DNA of 64,000 bases from Phorcus lineatus. Its lineage: Eukaryota > Mollusca > Gastropoda > Trochida > Trochidae. Below are positions 11,283 through 22,248 of the stretch, piece after piece. The translations under genes and the position numbers were made by a program. The notes below the pieces were generated by a model. That model did not search any database, had not been told where the DNA came from, and worked only from the letters and a program-made list of their open reading frames with translations. Position 1 is the stretch's first letter; each line of letters begins with the position of its first letter. Location: assembly GCA_921293015.1 (NCBI GenBank), contig OV121098.1:10329016-10393015 (forward strand). The letters are read 5' to 3'.

Positions 11283-12243
11283 GTAAGTATGATTTCTTAT
11301 TAAAAATCGAGTTGACTGTATAGAAAAAATACAGAAGTACGGTTAGTTCTATAGCCATTCATGTCTTTCTAATACTTTCGAAGCGATTCACTTACCTTTA
11401 GGTCAATGGCAGCCATGTGTTTTGGGGCCATCATATTATAATGAGGTTAATTTTGCAAGAAATGAAAATACACACTAATGCTTCCATCGATCTTACCCCG
11501 AAGGAAACCATAACCTGAGTTACAGGTACCTCTGCTGAATATCTTTACCATAAATCGCGTATGCGACTGTCCAACAAAGCAACTCCAAGATGAGTGTGTT
11601 CCAACGAACATTTTGATTACAAGCGTTTACTAGGCAGATCGTTCGACTTTATGAACTTGAGAAAGTTTGGTTTTAATAAATCTCTTTCCTCTCGTATAAC
11701 TCGAGAACTTTAACATCGTCTGTAGACATGAATTTATAACAAGTTTGAAAATGATATAGTAGTATGTAGTTGATATTGTTTCTTATGTCCATAATATGTC
11801 ACCTCAGTAGTTGTTGATGTGGCAAATCAATAATTAGACTTGATAATATATTCATATTTACAATTTGAGTTGTCAAAACATTCAGGAAAAACTGTCAGTA
11901 TAACTTTCAGTATACCGAGTGTATGGCAACAGCTAGGAAGGTGCATGTTAGAAGATGTGCATCTAGATGTTATATATTCGCACGCCACTTTTAAAGCCAC
12001 TCTCTTGTATTATATCCAACATACTTCACATAGTCGTTTGTAGCATCATTTTAATCCGATACTAGTATTTCGTCAATGGTATTGACTCATCAGGGATGAA
12101 ACGATATTATCGCTAACATCACATTACAAGCGTAATTATAACAAAATATATGTACAAGGATATATTGTTAATTATGCTATAGCTATATGCTATGCTTAGC
12201 CAAGACAAGAAGTAAGGCCAAATATTGAAAAGAAATAAAATCA
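11283..12243 (+). other. Intron 3 of gene A, first part
   Basis: No recognised repeat or exon before the TTAA element at 12248. Confidence 0.35.
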
Positions 12244-13343
12244 TTAACTCATTAACGCCTATGTGCGTTAATTGAAAGCACCTCTTATTAAGCGAGAGCA
12301 GCATATGTGCATCCGTCCTTTAGAATTACAATAAACCCAATTTTTGCAATCATCTTAGTATTAATCCATAAAATTTAGCGTACCTTAAATGACAAGATTC
12401 CCTTAATTTTCAAAACAGGAACCATTTATAGTGTTTTGATAGAAATTGCCAGTATTTACTAGAAAATATAACACGTTAGGCAGATGAACACATTACTTTT
12501 ATAAAGACTATATTACTTAGCTTATACCAAGTATAACTTTTGATTTATTTATTGGAAGTTGATAATAGATAGTTTTACACATTATGTAATGATTGTAGTC
12601 TTGTGAAGATTGATGTATCACTTTTCTAAAATTCTGAGATATACAGTTTATCTGTAAAAGGCATTGGAATCAAATATGTAAGAAGGAAGCGTTATTATTG
12701 ACATTATTCGTGAATAAGTCGTGGCTATGAAAGGAATAAGCAGATAAGCAGAATAATCAGGTACATGTTTTTTTACCATAAAATTATCTTGTAATTCGTG
12801 CATTCCTTTTGCATTTATTATTTTTCAGAGCGCCAGGTCATTCAAGTCACTAAACTGCAAGATCTTGCGTATTCAATTTAAATTATTTATTTATTTATTT
12901 ACAATATTAACAAATTTTGTAACATTAAAGTTTGTGGTAATATCATATTGAGAGTTGATACCGCATCAAAAATTATATTGATTATTCAAAAAGGATAATG
13001 CGGCCTCGTCCACCATAGGTCACTTCTTCATGTGAAAGACATTTCGATTATATAAATGTCTTCGTTACTCTTGCTTGGGTTCAATCTCTGAAATCATGGT
13101 ACCGTTTATATGAATAATTTATCATTTACATAGCTGGAATATGAAACGTCACATAGTATTCTATTTTCAAATGAAAATGCGTGTCAAATCATAATAAAAG
13201 AAAATAAAGTTGGTACTTGCAAAAGTGTTTAAGATATGCCGTCATTAAATCACTCGAATGCTAAACTAAAAAACACATTTTCTAACATGAAGATTGACGC
13301 AAGGTGATTTATTGTTTTATTACTTATACTTTTAATTGGAGAC

Positions 13344-14461
13344 TGTCACGGACAAGTCTATCAATGAATGAAGAAAGATTTGAATTTTCCTGAAAACATT
13401 AATTACAACAATAAACATTCAAACAAATATCTCGCAACGCATTCAAACATCAAAATAAACAATCACCTCGCGTTCCCGATACCATACATCACATGCAGAT
13501 CCCCATCATACATTCTCAGACCTACGCTTCTGCATGCACTCATTAGCAATCATGTTCTACATCAATCACATATGCAAAACAGACATCACATAACTTCACA
13601 CTACCCACATGTTATATGCAACATTACCATATGCAGACACACAGGTTGAAGCAAGTAAATGAACAATACAACAAACAATTTCATTCAATACAGTTCACAT
13701 AATTAACACATCAAGATGAAAGTTACGTCCACCAATACGTGGTTATAGATCAAGTTAAAACACTTGAATGACAGTTCATGGGTCCTTAAGACACACTGTA
13801 TCTCATCATTTATGAGTGGTCTTCGTCACACACGAAGAATGAAGCTCAAGCCAATCACTTGACATGATACGTCCCTACACTGGACCGATGTAAGATCCAA
13901 ACACCCGATCTACCATGTGTCCCATAGCCAGGTTTCCCACATGCCACCATCAGCCAGTCATAGCAGACCTTCCGAACAATGACGTCACATCAGTCTTGAT
14001 GACGTCATCACGAAGCCAGGGTCAATGAACGTAGTCGACAGGTTACCGGCCCTATGGCGTCTGTCCATGCACCCCTGTGTCCTGACTACCTCGTTCCCAA
14101 GTTCTCCACTACAAAACAATATCATTCTAATTGAAAATTAAATTTCACTCGAACTAACATTTCAAAGTGAAAAATATCCTCTCAACAAATTACATTATTT
14201 TATGAAATGCAAACAAAAATACAAATTCATTCAATTGTAAACATTTCAAACACCATTTTTAACAATGAAGGTCATAATATTCTCAATACTTACGGCTCAC
14301 AACAGCCCATGCACTCTGGTCACTCGCCAGCAATTCACTGCTCTGATCCTCTCGTATCAAGCTTTTATACACACCAATGCACGACCACGTCATGCAACAC
14401 GCGCACTCTTCTGTAATGATTGCCTTCGGCGATGCGTTCTATGTTCAGAGCTATTGTGACA
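13344..14461 (+). mobile_element. Candidate solo LTR nested in the piggyBac-like element
   Basis: Starts TGTCAC and ends GTGACA, the 5'-TG...CA-3' short inverted repeats expected of an LTR. It interrupts sequence that is continuous in the sister element near 25540-25840. Flanking pentamers are GAGAC and GAGGC, an imperfect target duplication. The interior is strongly A/C-rich and carries two cAMP-response-type motifs (TGACGTCA, near 13980-14010). No primer-binding site or gag-pol lies next to it. A short-TIR DNA element is an alternative. Confidence 0.4.
13980..14012. promoter_or_regulatory. Paired CRE-like TGACGTCA sites inside the candidate LTR
   Basis: One TGACGTCA and a second in GATGACGTCATC lie about 20 bp apart. 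These are consensus CREB/ATF sites, and in an LTR they would be plausible enhancer elements. Function is inference. Confidence 0.35.
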
Positions 14462-15139
14462 GAGGCGGACAAATCCCTTAATTAACAGCATAAAGAAAAA
14501 ATCTTAAGAATAAAAGCATGTGATGAATCTGTAAGTTATCCGTATTCAATTCCTCTATTTCCTGTTAGATCTTCATAAAACAATCTAAACTTTATGATTC
14601 ATGGCTAGACAGTTTCCGTTCATACCGGCCTCGCTAAAAGAGTGGTGCTTTGATTGAAATTTCTTTCTTTTGACTTTTTGTCCTAATTTTGTTTCATTTT
14701 GGCTTTTGAAGTTTTCAGATTTTGATAATTGCTAATTTTCATACATTTAGATTTGGAAAATTATCTTCCCATTACTTATTTACTAATCTGTTTCAAGTAC
14801 ATAATTAAACAATCATGATGATGATATCATTACAACTTAAAAGATTCAAGGTATGGATGATTGTGTAAATGTCTTCTCTTATTTCTTTATCAATTCAATC
14901 ATATGTGTAAATGTTCCGTGCAATCTGGGAAGGATCACAATCTGCAGATTGTTTGCTCACAATCTGCAGATTGTTCGAACAATCTAGGAATTTTTTTCAT
15001 TCCTAGATTGTTTAAACAATCTGCAGATTGTGAGACCTGAACAATCTGGGAATGATCACAATCTGGGAATTTGCTTGTTTGTAGTATATTTTGAATTATA
15101 AAATAAGAATTGTCTAGTTTATTTAGGTTCTCTGGTTAT

Positions 15140-15440
15140 GAAAGGCTCACAGCTCGCCTATGTGTCAAACTGAGGGAGTATAGGGATCTATTCTCAGATT
15201 GTAAAGGGCATAGAACTCACCTTTATTTAAAATGAGAGGGTATGGCGGTCGATTCTCAGATTGTGAAGGGTCCATAGCTCGCCCATAAATCAAACTGAGG
15301 GACTATATGAGTCGATTCCTAGATTATGAAGCGCTCACCGCTTACCTTTAACTCAAACTGACTGAGTATAAGGGTCGATTTTCATATTGTAAATGGCTTA
15401 CAGCTCACCGTTTTTAAAGTGAGAGGGTATGGTCTGTTTT
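15140..15440 (-). repeat. Left sub-array of 62-63 bp units in the foldback element
   Basis: Successive unit starts at about 15141, 15203, 15266, 15329 and 15392. Each unit contains CTCAC-type, GAGGG-type and ATTCTCAGATTGT-type blocks. Units alternate between a TTTATTTAAAATGAGAGGG form and a TCAAACTGAGGGAGT form. Confidence 0.85.
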
Positions 15441-15984
15441 ATATGATTTATTTATTATCTGTTTATGATTCAATAGTTTTAGAATATTTTGATATGGATT
15501 GGATTATTTACTAAACTGCTACTACGCTGATCTATACAAAGTTTCGAGGGATATTCGATTAAGCTTATATTTAAAATTTCTCAGACAATTAATAGGTGGA
15601 CTAGCTCTGCGTAGTATATTTTGCTTTAAACATATTTTCATTCCTATAAGAATCTGGTTCGGTAAACAAGCAAGTCTTTGCTTTTATGAATACCTCACCA
15701 GTGCAAAACGTAATAAGCAAAGTTCACAAGAAAGAGAAAAATATAACAGAACAAAATACAAGAAAAATTCAACATGACTTAATATGTGTGTGTACAAAAC
15801 TATGTGACAAAACGCTTGCAGTTGCTTTTTATGATAATCAATTAATTCTACCTTTCAAATCGCTTGCTCTAGAAATATATTGGTGTAATATATTTTCAAT
15901 ATGATGCTGCCATTTCCATCTTCATTTTCCATTTTCATCTGTATTACATACTTCTAAACTCCCTTAATTTGACGTAAAGACGAC

Positions 15985-16565
15985 CTGTGAGCCCTTCACA
16001 ATCGGAGAATCGATCCCTATACCCTCCGAGTTTGATACATTGGCAAAACGAGCTGTAAGCCCTTCATAATCTGAGTATCGACCCCGATACTCCGTCAGTT
16101 TGACATAAAGCCAATCTCTGATCCCTTCACAATCTAAGAATCGACTGCTCTACCCTCTCAGTTTAAATAAAGGTGAGCTATGAGCCCTTCACAATCTGTG
16201 AATCGATCCCTATACTCCCTCAGTTTGATTTATAGGCGAGCTGTGAGCCCTTCACAATCAAAGAATCGGCCCCTATATTCCCTCAGTTTGACGTATAGGC
16301 GAGATGTGAGGCCTTCACAATCTGAGATTTGAACCATATACTCTGTCAGTTGGATATATAGGCGAGCTGTGAGCCCTTCACAATCTAAGAATCGACTGCC
16401 ATACCCTTTCAGTTTAAATAAAGGTGAGACATGAGCCCTTCACAATCTAGGAATCGACCGTTACACCCTCTAAGTTTGACAAAAAGACGAACTGAGAGTC
16501 CTTCACAATCTGGGAATCAGCCCCCATAACCCCTCATTTTGAGAAAGAAACAAGCTGATTGCTCA
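15985..16565 (+). repeat. Right sub-array of 62-63 bp units in the foldback element
   Basis: About nine units, each with GAGCCCTTCACAATCT, then GAATCGA, then CCCT(C)AGTTT. They are the reverse complement of the left array units. The TTTAAATAAAGGTGAG variant appears four units apart (about 16165 and about 16415), hinting at a higher-order repeat. Confidence 0.85.
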
Positions 16566-16919
16566 TCAAAATCTATAAATCCATCTTAATATCTGCTAAA
16601 TGGAAAAATCTTAATAAGCTAGATAATTCTACTTAGAAAATACTACTTAAACAAAAATTCCCAGTTTGTGCTCATTCCCAGATTGTTCAGGTCACACAGT
16701 CTGCAGATTGTTTAAACAATCTAGGAATTCCTAGATTGTGAGCAAACAATCTGCAGATTGTTCGAACGATTCTACAGATTGGTGATATACACCAGATTGT
16801 TCGTAACATTAACATATTTTTAATTGTATCATATTATGTTTTTTTACATTTGTATTATTTGAAAAGGTTTTCTAGAGGTAAGAGAAGAAATTCAGGAAAG
16901 AGTAAGCAAGGGAGGCTGG

Positions 16920-16972
16920 CTCTCATGAAATATTGTTCAACACACGTTATACCCCAACTCACTCACTCACTC
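16920..16972 (+). mobile_element. SINE tail fragment, family 2
   Basis: Only the 3' end is present: a GAAATATTGTTCAACACACG block followed by CCCCAACTCACTCACTCAC. The body is absent, so it is a 5'-truncated insertion. Confidence 0.7.
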
Positions 16973-16975
16973 TCA

Positions 16976-17339
16976 TAGCACAGCATTTCCTAAGGCAAAG
17001 GAGAGCAAGTGGAAGAAATCTGGCCAATTTCTCAACATAGTGTAATAAATGATAGGTATTTTGCATTTGATCAATAATAAACAAGATAAATATGTTTGAT
17101 GACTAGAATTTGTTGTTAATAAATTGATTAAATAAGGGTGTTGAAGTTTTTAGGTTAATTAAAATTTTCTGTTTCACTGTTTTTGAAACAAGAATTGTGA
17201 TTGGTACCAGCATTTCTCCTTTTCTAAGTGCCACAATTTAGAAACTCTGTAATATCAAACTTGGTGAGAAACAATTTCAACGCAAATGCCTTTTATTTTA
17301 ACTTGAATATTTAATAGACCAGGTCCTGAAATAATGGGG

Positions 17340-17378
<39 letters not shown>

Positions 17379-18364
17379 CTTACATTTAAAAAGTCAGTTA
17401 AAAAGTAAACACAGGTAACATGTTCTCAAACTTGAATTTCTTCTGTTTTTGGTGAAAATTTTAGAACAATGGTGTACATTTAACCACTGACAGGCACATC
17501 AACATCCCATTTGTAACATATATATACATGTTAGGTTTTTTGGTAATTTAGGTTTCGAGTAATGTTCAGTCAATGCTTTTGGAAAGACGCACGGACGGAC
17601 GAACAGGCTGCAATATATCCCGGACTACTACACAGCATGGGTATATAGAACTATGATACATAATAGAGATAACAAAGGGGACTGTATTGATGTATCTTTA
17701 CCTTTTATTTTCATGAAATAATAGAATCACATAGTTGTATAAATTTTAAAAAATCATCTTATAAAGTAGGGAGATGAATCTGTTTTAAATCCCTAAAAAA
17801 CAAAACAAATGTTGATCCTCACCTCAAAAAACGTCATCATGGGAATAAATAGACTTTATTACTGAGTACTTGTGACATAAAGAAACATTCTCTTTAATCA
17901 TTTGAAAATATTCAAAATCAATCTGAGATTTGCCCAAATATGTTGCTGACAATGAATTTTAAGTATGTATGAAGAGGAGAAAAGAGGTTCTAAATTGCCC
18001 AGTGCAGGTTTAATTTATCAAACTATCATTCAATTGATATCTTTGATAAACAAAAAAAACACACAAAATGTTTTCTAGGCATCAACAGATGAACTTTAGC
18101 AATAATTTTCAAATTCAACACCTTTTAAATTACCTCCCTTGGGTGTAAAGCCAGACTATTGAACTATGCTTTGCACTCTGCAGATACCCAACATTAAATA
18201 AAGAGCAATTTCCTTCAGCTTTTAATTATATATGGCATTAATTTGACCTATAAAACATATTTAGAAATATTTAGGCTGTTGAACTAAAGAGCACATGGCT
18301 AACATTTTAAAGATTTTACTTGAAGCAATCATACTGTACTGCTTTAAAACAGATATGTTCAGTC
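16976..18364. other. Intron 3 of gene A, spacer
   Basis: AT-rich, with a 36-base G tract at 17343-17378. No coding exon or repeat with other copies was seen. Confidence 0.35.
17343..17378 (+). repeat. Poly-G tract of 36
   Basis: Uninterrupted G run preceded by GGGGGGAGG. Comparable to the tract ending at 3002. Confidence 0.95.
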
Positions 18365-19490
18365 TTTATTGGGTTGATACTTGTGTTGGCTGAAGTTGAA
18401 AAATTCTTCAGAGATGGTTCATTAGCACCTAGCTGCATGTAGGATAGTAGGTTGTCAAAAGTCAAACACTGACCACAAATTTGATTCAACTCTGATGGCT
18501 TCCTAAAAGAAAGTTTTGAATAATTATATTGTATTGAATAAGTATCAGTTAAAACAAATGAACTTAATAAAGATTAAAACAGAAATTTTGAATCATCTTT
18601 TAGAAAGGTGAAAAGTGGTCGAAAGAAATTTAATAATGATCAAAGAAAATCAAATTATTAAATTTTATAGCAAGAGTAAATTACCTCATCAGACCCCAAA
18701 ATTCCAGAGGGCTTTTGAAATGATATTCTACCTGGCTTTTTTTACTTGTTAACCAATGATTCTAAGAATCTTATAGTTTGTGTACAAAAACACTGACTAG
18801 TGAAGATCATAATTTATGGATTTGGTCACAGTGGCCACACCCTAAAAATCTTCTTTTTTTATAAATTTTCTACAAAATTAAATATCTAAAGAACTTAGCT
18901 CTTGTATACAGTCTCTTTTACTAGTGAGGATTATAATTATTAGATTAAGTGACCTTGTGGTCTATAATAAAGATCACCAAGGCCATGACAATTATATATT
19001 TTCATTATTTTCTCAAAAGCATGGGATCTAGACAGCTGAATTGTGTTTATAGTCTCCTTAGCTAAGGGATGTTGATAATGATTTATAGATTTAGTCATCC
19101 TGTGCTCCCTGCCTAAGGAGTAAAAGAAAGCTAAAATTAGTATATATGACTGACCCAGTCCAACTATGATAACAAATTTTACAGCCTGATATGCTAATCA
19201 GATATATGCAGTTATATTAAGGAATATGTTATTGATCAAGATTCTAGATAACAAATTGGAATTTTAAATATCTTAATTATTCAATAGTCAAGCTTTTTTA
19301 TGGTATCTTAAATTACTAATAGTTTATTAGAAAAATACCTAAAAACCACAATCACACACAATTAATTATCCTCTCATTGGCCAAGATATATGAAATGTGA
19401 TAGGAAGTTTGTCATGAGAAGGTAAAGCTCACCTTTGTCTTTAGTCACATTTTGATCCTGTGGCCAATTTTCTCCTACACCATTCATGTT
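18365..19490 (-). CDS. Candidate small spliced minus-strand gene, unrecognised
   Basis: Three pieces with splice-like borders join in phase on the minus strand. 19490-19433 has acceptor TTTGTTGCAG and donor GTGAGC; its frame contains ATG, then NGVGENWPQDQ, and it leaves phase 1. 18731-18685 has donor GTAATT but a weak, purine-rich acceptor; it continues as GRISFQKPSGILGSDE. 18502-18455 has acceptor TTTCTTTTAG and reads EAIRVESNLWSVFDF then TGA. An AATAAA follows at 18370-18365. Started at that ATG the product would be about 49 residues; an upstream exon could exist. Alternative phasing of the last two pieces also gives an open frame (KPSELNQICGQC...), so the join is uncertain. It lies within intron 3 of gene A, on the other strand. 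Confidence 0.3.
18790..19110 (+). repeat. Three diverged tandem-like units
   Basis: Related stretches start near 18797, 18921 and 19071: CTAGTGAAGATCATAATTTA, CTAGTGAGGATTATAATTA and GCTAAGGGATGTTGATAATG. Each is followed by GATTTGGTCA/GATTAAGTGA/GATTTAGTCA and a GTGG- or GTGC-containing block. They look like an old repeat array. Confidence 0.45.
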
Positions 19491-20399
19491 CTGCAACAAA
19501 TTCACAATTACCTAATACAATGTCATGTTTTCGCACATATATGACCTTTCAAAGCGATTACAAGTATTCTAAAAAATATTTAAAATTTTCTTTTTGCAAA
19601 ACACAAACACATAAAACCTTGTTTACTTTGGCTGCTAAGTTATTTGATTAAAAAAATCAGTAGATGAAATGTTCAAACTGAAAAAAAGTATATCTAATCC
19701 TCCTACATTTTCCTAATTCACTGACCAAATGAAAAGATAATTTATATCGTTCTGTCGCCATGCAGTTAAAAAACTTAATAATTGTGTTTTTGTCATCAGA
19801 AAACATAAAAACTCAATGTCACACACAGGGATTAATTTGAAATCATGATTTCAGAAGAACTTAAAATATTATTCTAAAGTATTTTAAAGGCTGAGCTTTG
19901 GAAGAACTGTTAACATTTTCAAATCAAGGATGGTTAAATCCTAGCAAAGGGTGAAAATTTACAGATTTTTTAAAAATCACTATGTAACCAGTTTAGTTTT
20001 TTTTCACGTGAAATGTACAGTATCCTAATTGCTTTTGATAACTGAAAGATAGTCCAACCAATGACAAAAAAACTATAATTGTGATAATAATATCTGTATG
20101 AAAATACTTGTGACTTCAACAAATATTTCTTGATTTATATTTGAAAAAATGTTTGACATTGAAAATGTATTAATACTGTTAATTATCGTCTTCCACTACA
20201 AATAATAGGACACAAATAATAAAAACTATTTACAAACTGTATAGAATATACATAACCTCACATTATTATTTTTAATTCATAAATTAAAACAAAACAAAAT
20301 ATGTAAGCAATGAATAATATTTTTGAAATATCTTTATAATTTCATAATAAGATAATTAACTTCTGAAGCTGAAAATTCCTTGAGACCTACATCGCAAAG
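19491..20399. other. Spacer, nothing recognised
   Basis: Very AT-rich with no exon candidates of quality and no repeat partner in the window. Confidence 0.35.
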
Positions 20400-20651
20400 T
20401 CAAATTAGTGATTTATAAAGGCCCAAGGCCAAGATAAGTTGAAAATAGGAAACATCACGATAGAGTGAGGCTTGTCTATTTTTTAAGTTTGAACAAATCA
20501 AATCCTGAGCATATCCAACCAAGCTTGACTTGAAACAATGAAAGGTTAAAATATATTTTTTGCTAATCATGCTTTGGGCTTGAAAGAAGAGTGTCATCAA
20601 GGAAGCGGCCTGGTTGTCTGCTGTTTTGTTTGTAGGAACCGTGCGCTCCAT
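20400..20651 (-). CDS. Open frame of 83 codons, unrecognised, possibly a 5' exon
   Basis: A true ATG (20651) opens MERTVPTNKTADNQAASL and continues to a TGA at 20400. The first ~32 residues have ordinary composition, and the rest drifts to AT-rich coding. No good donor ends it in a phase that would join the candidate exon at 19490. The upstream minus-strand sequence (20780-20860) carries a CCGGAA ETS-type motif and several CpGs, as a promoter might. It may be a 5' exon of the candidate gene at 18365-19490 or chance. Confidence 0.2.
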   Translation of the reverse strand: MERTVPTNKTADNQAASLMTLFFQAQSMISKKYILTFHCFKSSLVGYAQDLICSNLKNRQASLYRDVSYFQLILALGLYKSLI

Positions 20652-21313
20652 CTCAAGTGAACTAGATTTCTAGTGTGTTACAGGTGAATATACTTCTGTC
20701 ATCATAGACGATCTCTGTTTCTAAATCTTTCAGATATATATTTTGTGAAATATATCCATTGCTGCTCAGTCGAACACGTTGTATTTACTGAAAGTCGTGT
20801 CGCGCGAGTCACACATTTCCGGATTAGCCACCATATTTATGGTAACGTTTCCATAATTAAGAAGACGATTTTTGGAGGTGATTTTCTCGAAAATTAATAA
20901 ACGGTTTTGTTTCTAATTTGGCCAAAAAGCAAAAATAAATAAACCCATGATTTTCATTTGGACAACAAACGCCTAGTTAAAAAGCTCAAAATATGCTGGA
21001 CTGCTCCTATATAGGGAAAATGTCAAGTGGTCCCACATTTTATAAATCATAAAAAACGCATGTCTTAGGTCTAGACAAATACCAAATTTTAATATACATT
21101 CATGAAAGAGTGAAATACACATATTTTGGGCCACAAGAGCCGTTGCATACTAGGCAAGGTGTGCATGGTCCCAGATACGGAAATTAATATCATAGCTCTG
21201 CATGAGGGGAACGAGACCAGAGTTATTTCCTTTCCTCGCTCGCGAACCAGCTATAATAGACTATAAAGCCTGTGCAATGAAACAGTCGCAAAATTGGGCG
21301 TTTGTGTTTTGTA
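20652..21313. other. Spacer with a small CpG-containing patch
   Basis: About 20780-20860 is locally richer in CpG (GTCGCGCGAGTC). Otherwise no gene, repeat or RNA is recognised. Confidence 0.3.
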
Positions 21314-21511
21314 AAGTGCACGGTGCATATTTGAAAAAAGTTAAGCTTTTGGAAATTACTTAGGCAATTTGAATGATAAATTTTGAAACAGTGTCACTGA
21401 TTGCACAACTAACTTTGATTGCATCCTAGCAGCGTTCTACATTTTGTGACGAAGAAACCTCCTAAAAACAGAGGTTGTATAGGATTTATGATTTCTGTTC
21501 CGAGAGAATGC
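21314..21511 (+). repeat. Left inverted repeat flanking the ankyrin exon
   Basis: The reverse complement of 24077-24285, collinear over about 200 bp. Shared blocks include TTTTGAAACAG, CTAACTTTGATTGC, AGCGTTCTACATT, CAGAGGTTGTATAGGA and GAGAGAATG. Related sequence also occurs near 7300-7860 and 46530-46870. Confidence 0.8.
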
Positions 21512-22060
21512 CTTCACCCAAATGGAACACAAACCACAAAAGCCAATATTGCCCACATCATTCTTCTATATACAACACTAACTACAAACACCAGACACTG
21601 TCAATAACCAAGGATCAAATTGAAAAAACGTGCCTTAAACATCACCACACAACACAGTCTACAAACACAAACATGGACATACAGACTCAAACAGCTCACA
21701 GCTCAAACTTCAAACTTCAAAAAACCACATACACCTATGGAAAACAGGGCTGAAATACATCAATCCCACATGGAAAACGCATCCCATATACAATATAAGA
21801 CACTGATATGTAACACTCTCCAGACATCGTTCTCTGACAAAAACACACATCCACATTGAACATTTTCCACAAACATCGAACACTGCCCACACAAAACACT
21901 TACATTAAACCCACATCACAAACACAAAACACTTACATTAAACCCACATCACAAACACAAATAACTTACATTAAATCCACACCACCAACACCAAACACTT
22001 ACATTTAACCCACACCACAAACACCACCAACAAAACACACTAGTGTGGAATACACAATCC
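21500..22060 (+). repeat. A/C-rich low-complexity tract with a 33-bp tandem array
   Basis: The plus strand is strikingly poor in G and rich in A and C. At 21898-22029 four units of 33 bp start at 21898, 21931, 21964 and 21997, each beginning ACTTACATT. The overlapping short open frames are composition artefacts. Confidence 0.85.
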
Positions 22061-22248
22061 AAACTTTCAACACAAATTCCTTATCCCTAGTGGAAAAAAT
22101 ATCATCTTATGTTTTTTTTTCGCTAAAATTTTGACGAGAGAGAGAAAAATTATTTCATTTCAAACTTTCAATATATAATTAAAAGTAGTCAAGGATGCCG
22201 TCCTGTGCAAGATTTTACCTCCCTGAAACTTGAGATTTCTCTTTACAG

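Larger units (their letters stand above)
12248..14661 (+). mobile_element. piggyBac-like non-autonomous element, copy 1, right end lost
   Basis: Begins TTAA|CTCATTAACGCC at 12244-12259, the same left terminus as the element at 24300-26035. Internal blocks match that element in order: about 12620-12720 with about 24730-24830, about 13215-13310 with about 25425-25530, and about 14560-14645 with about 25845-25945. The matching right terminus is missing, so this copy is truncated. It is interrupted by a candidate LTR at 13344-14461. No transposase frame remains. Confidence 0.6.
14890..16832. mobile_element. Foldback-type DNA element with long compound inverted repeats
   Basis: The outer ~150-bp arms (14906-15070 and about 16655-16815) are inverted copies of each other and are built from short palindromes: CAATCTGCAGATTG, GTTTAAAC and, at the right arm, a perfect 20-bp palindrome around GGAATTCC. 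Inside them, tandem units of 62-63 bp run in one orientation at left (15140-15440, about 4.8 units) and in the opposite orientation at right (about 15985-16565, about 9 units). The core (15440-15985) has two overlapping frames of 92 and 72 codons that I do not recognise and do not trust as genes. The design resembles foldback transposons, in which inverted arrays flank a small or empty core. Confidence 0.75.

Noticed and set aside
12829-12880. Possible alternative last exon after a good acceptor, ending at a TAA
   Set aside because: It is in phase with exon 3 but lies inside the piggyBac-like element and has no counterpart in the sister element. Likely chance.
15499-15904. Open frames in the foldback core as a transposase
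   Set aside because: Short, AT-rich, and without any catalytic motif that I can recognise.
15140-16565. Regularly spaced repeats that might suggest a CRISPR array
   Set aside because: Units are contiguous tandem repeats without unique spacers, occur in both orientations, and the genome is eukaryotic.
20734-20841. 108-nt open stretch with acceptor and donor, phase 1-1, between exons 3 and 4
   Set aside because: It would fit gene A by phase, but the peptide has no membrane segment or recognisable domain, and borders of this quality occur by chance.
22230-22248. Extension of the ankyrin frame upstream as its N-terminus
   Set aside because: The first codon is TTG, and the bases form a standard pyrimidine-rich splice acceptor, so this is intron, not coding sequence.
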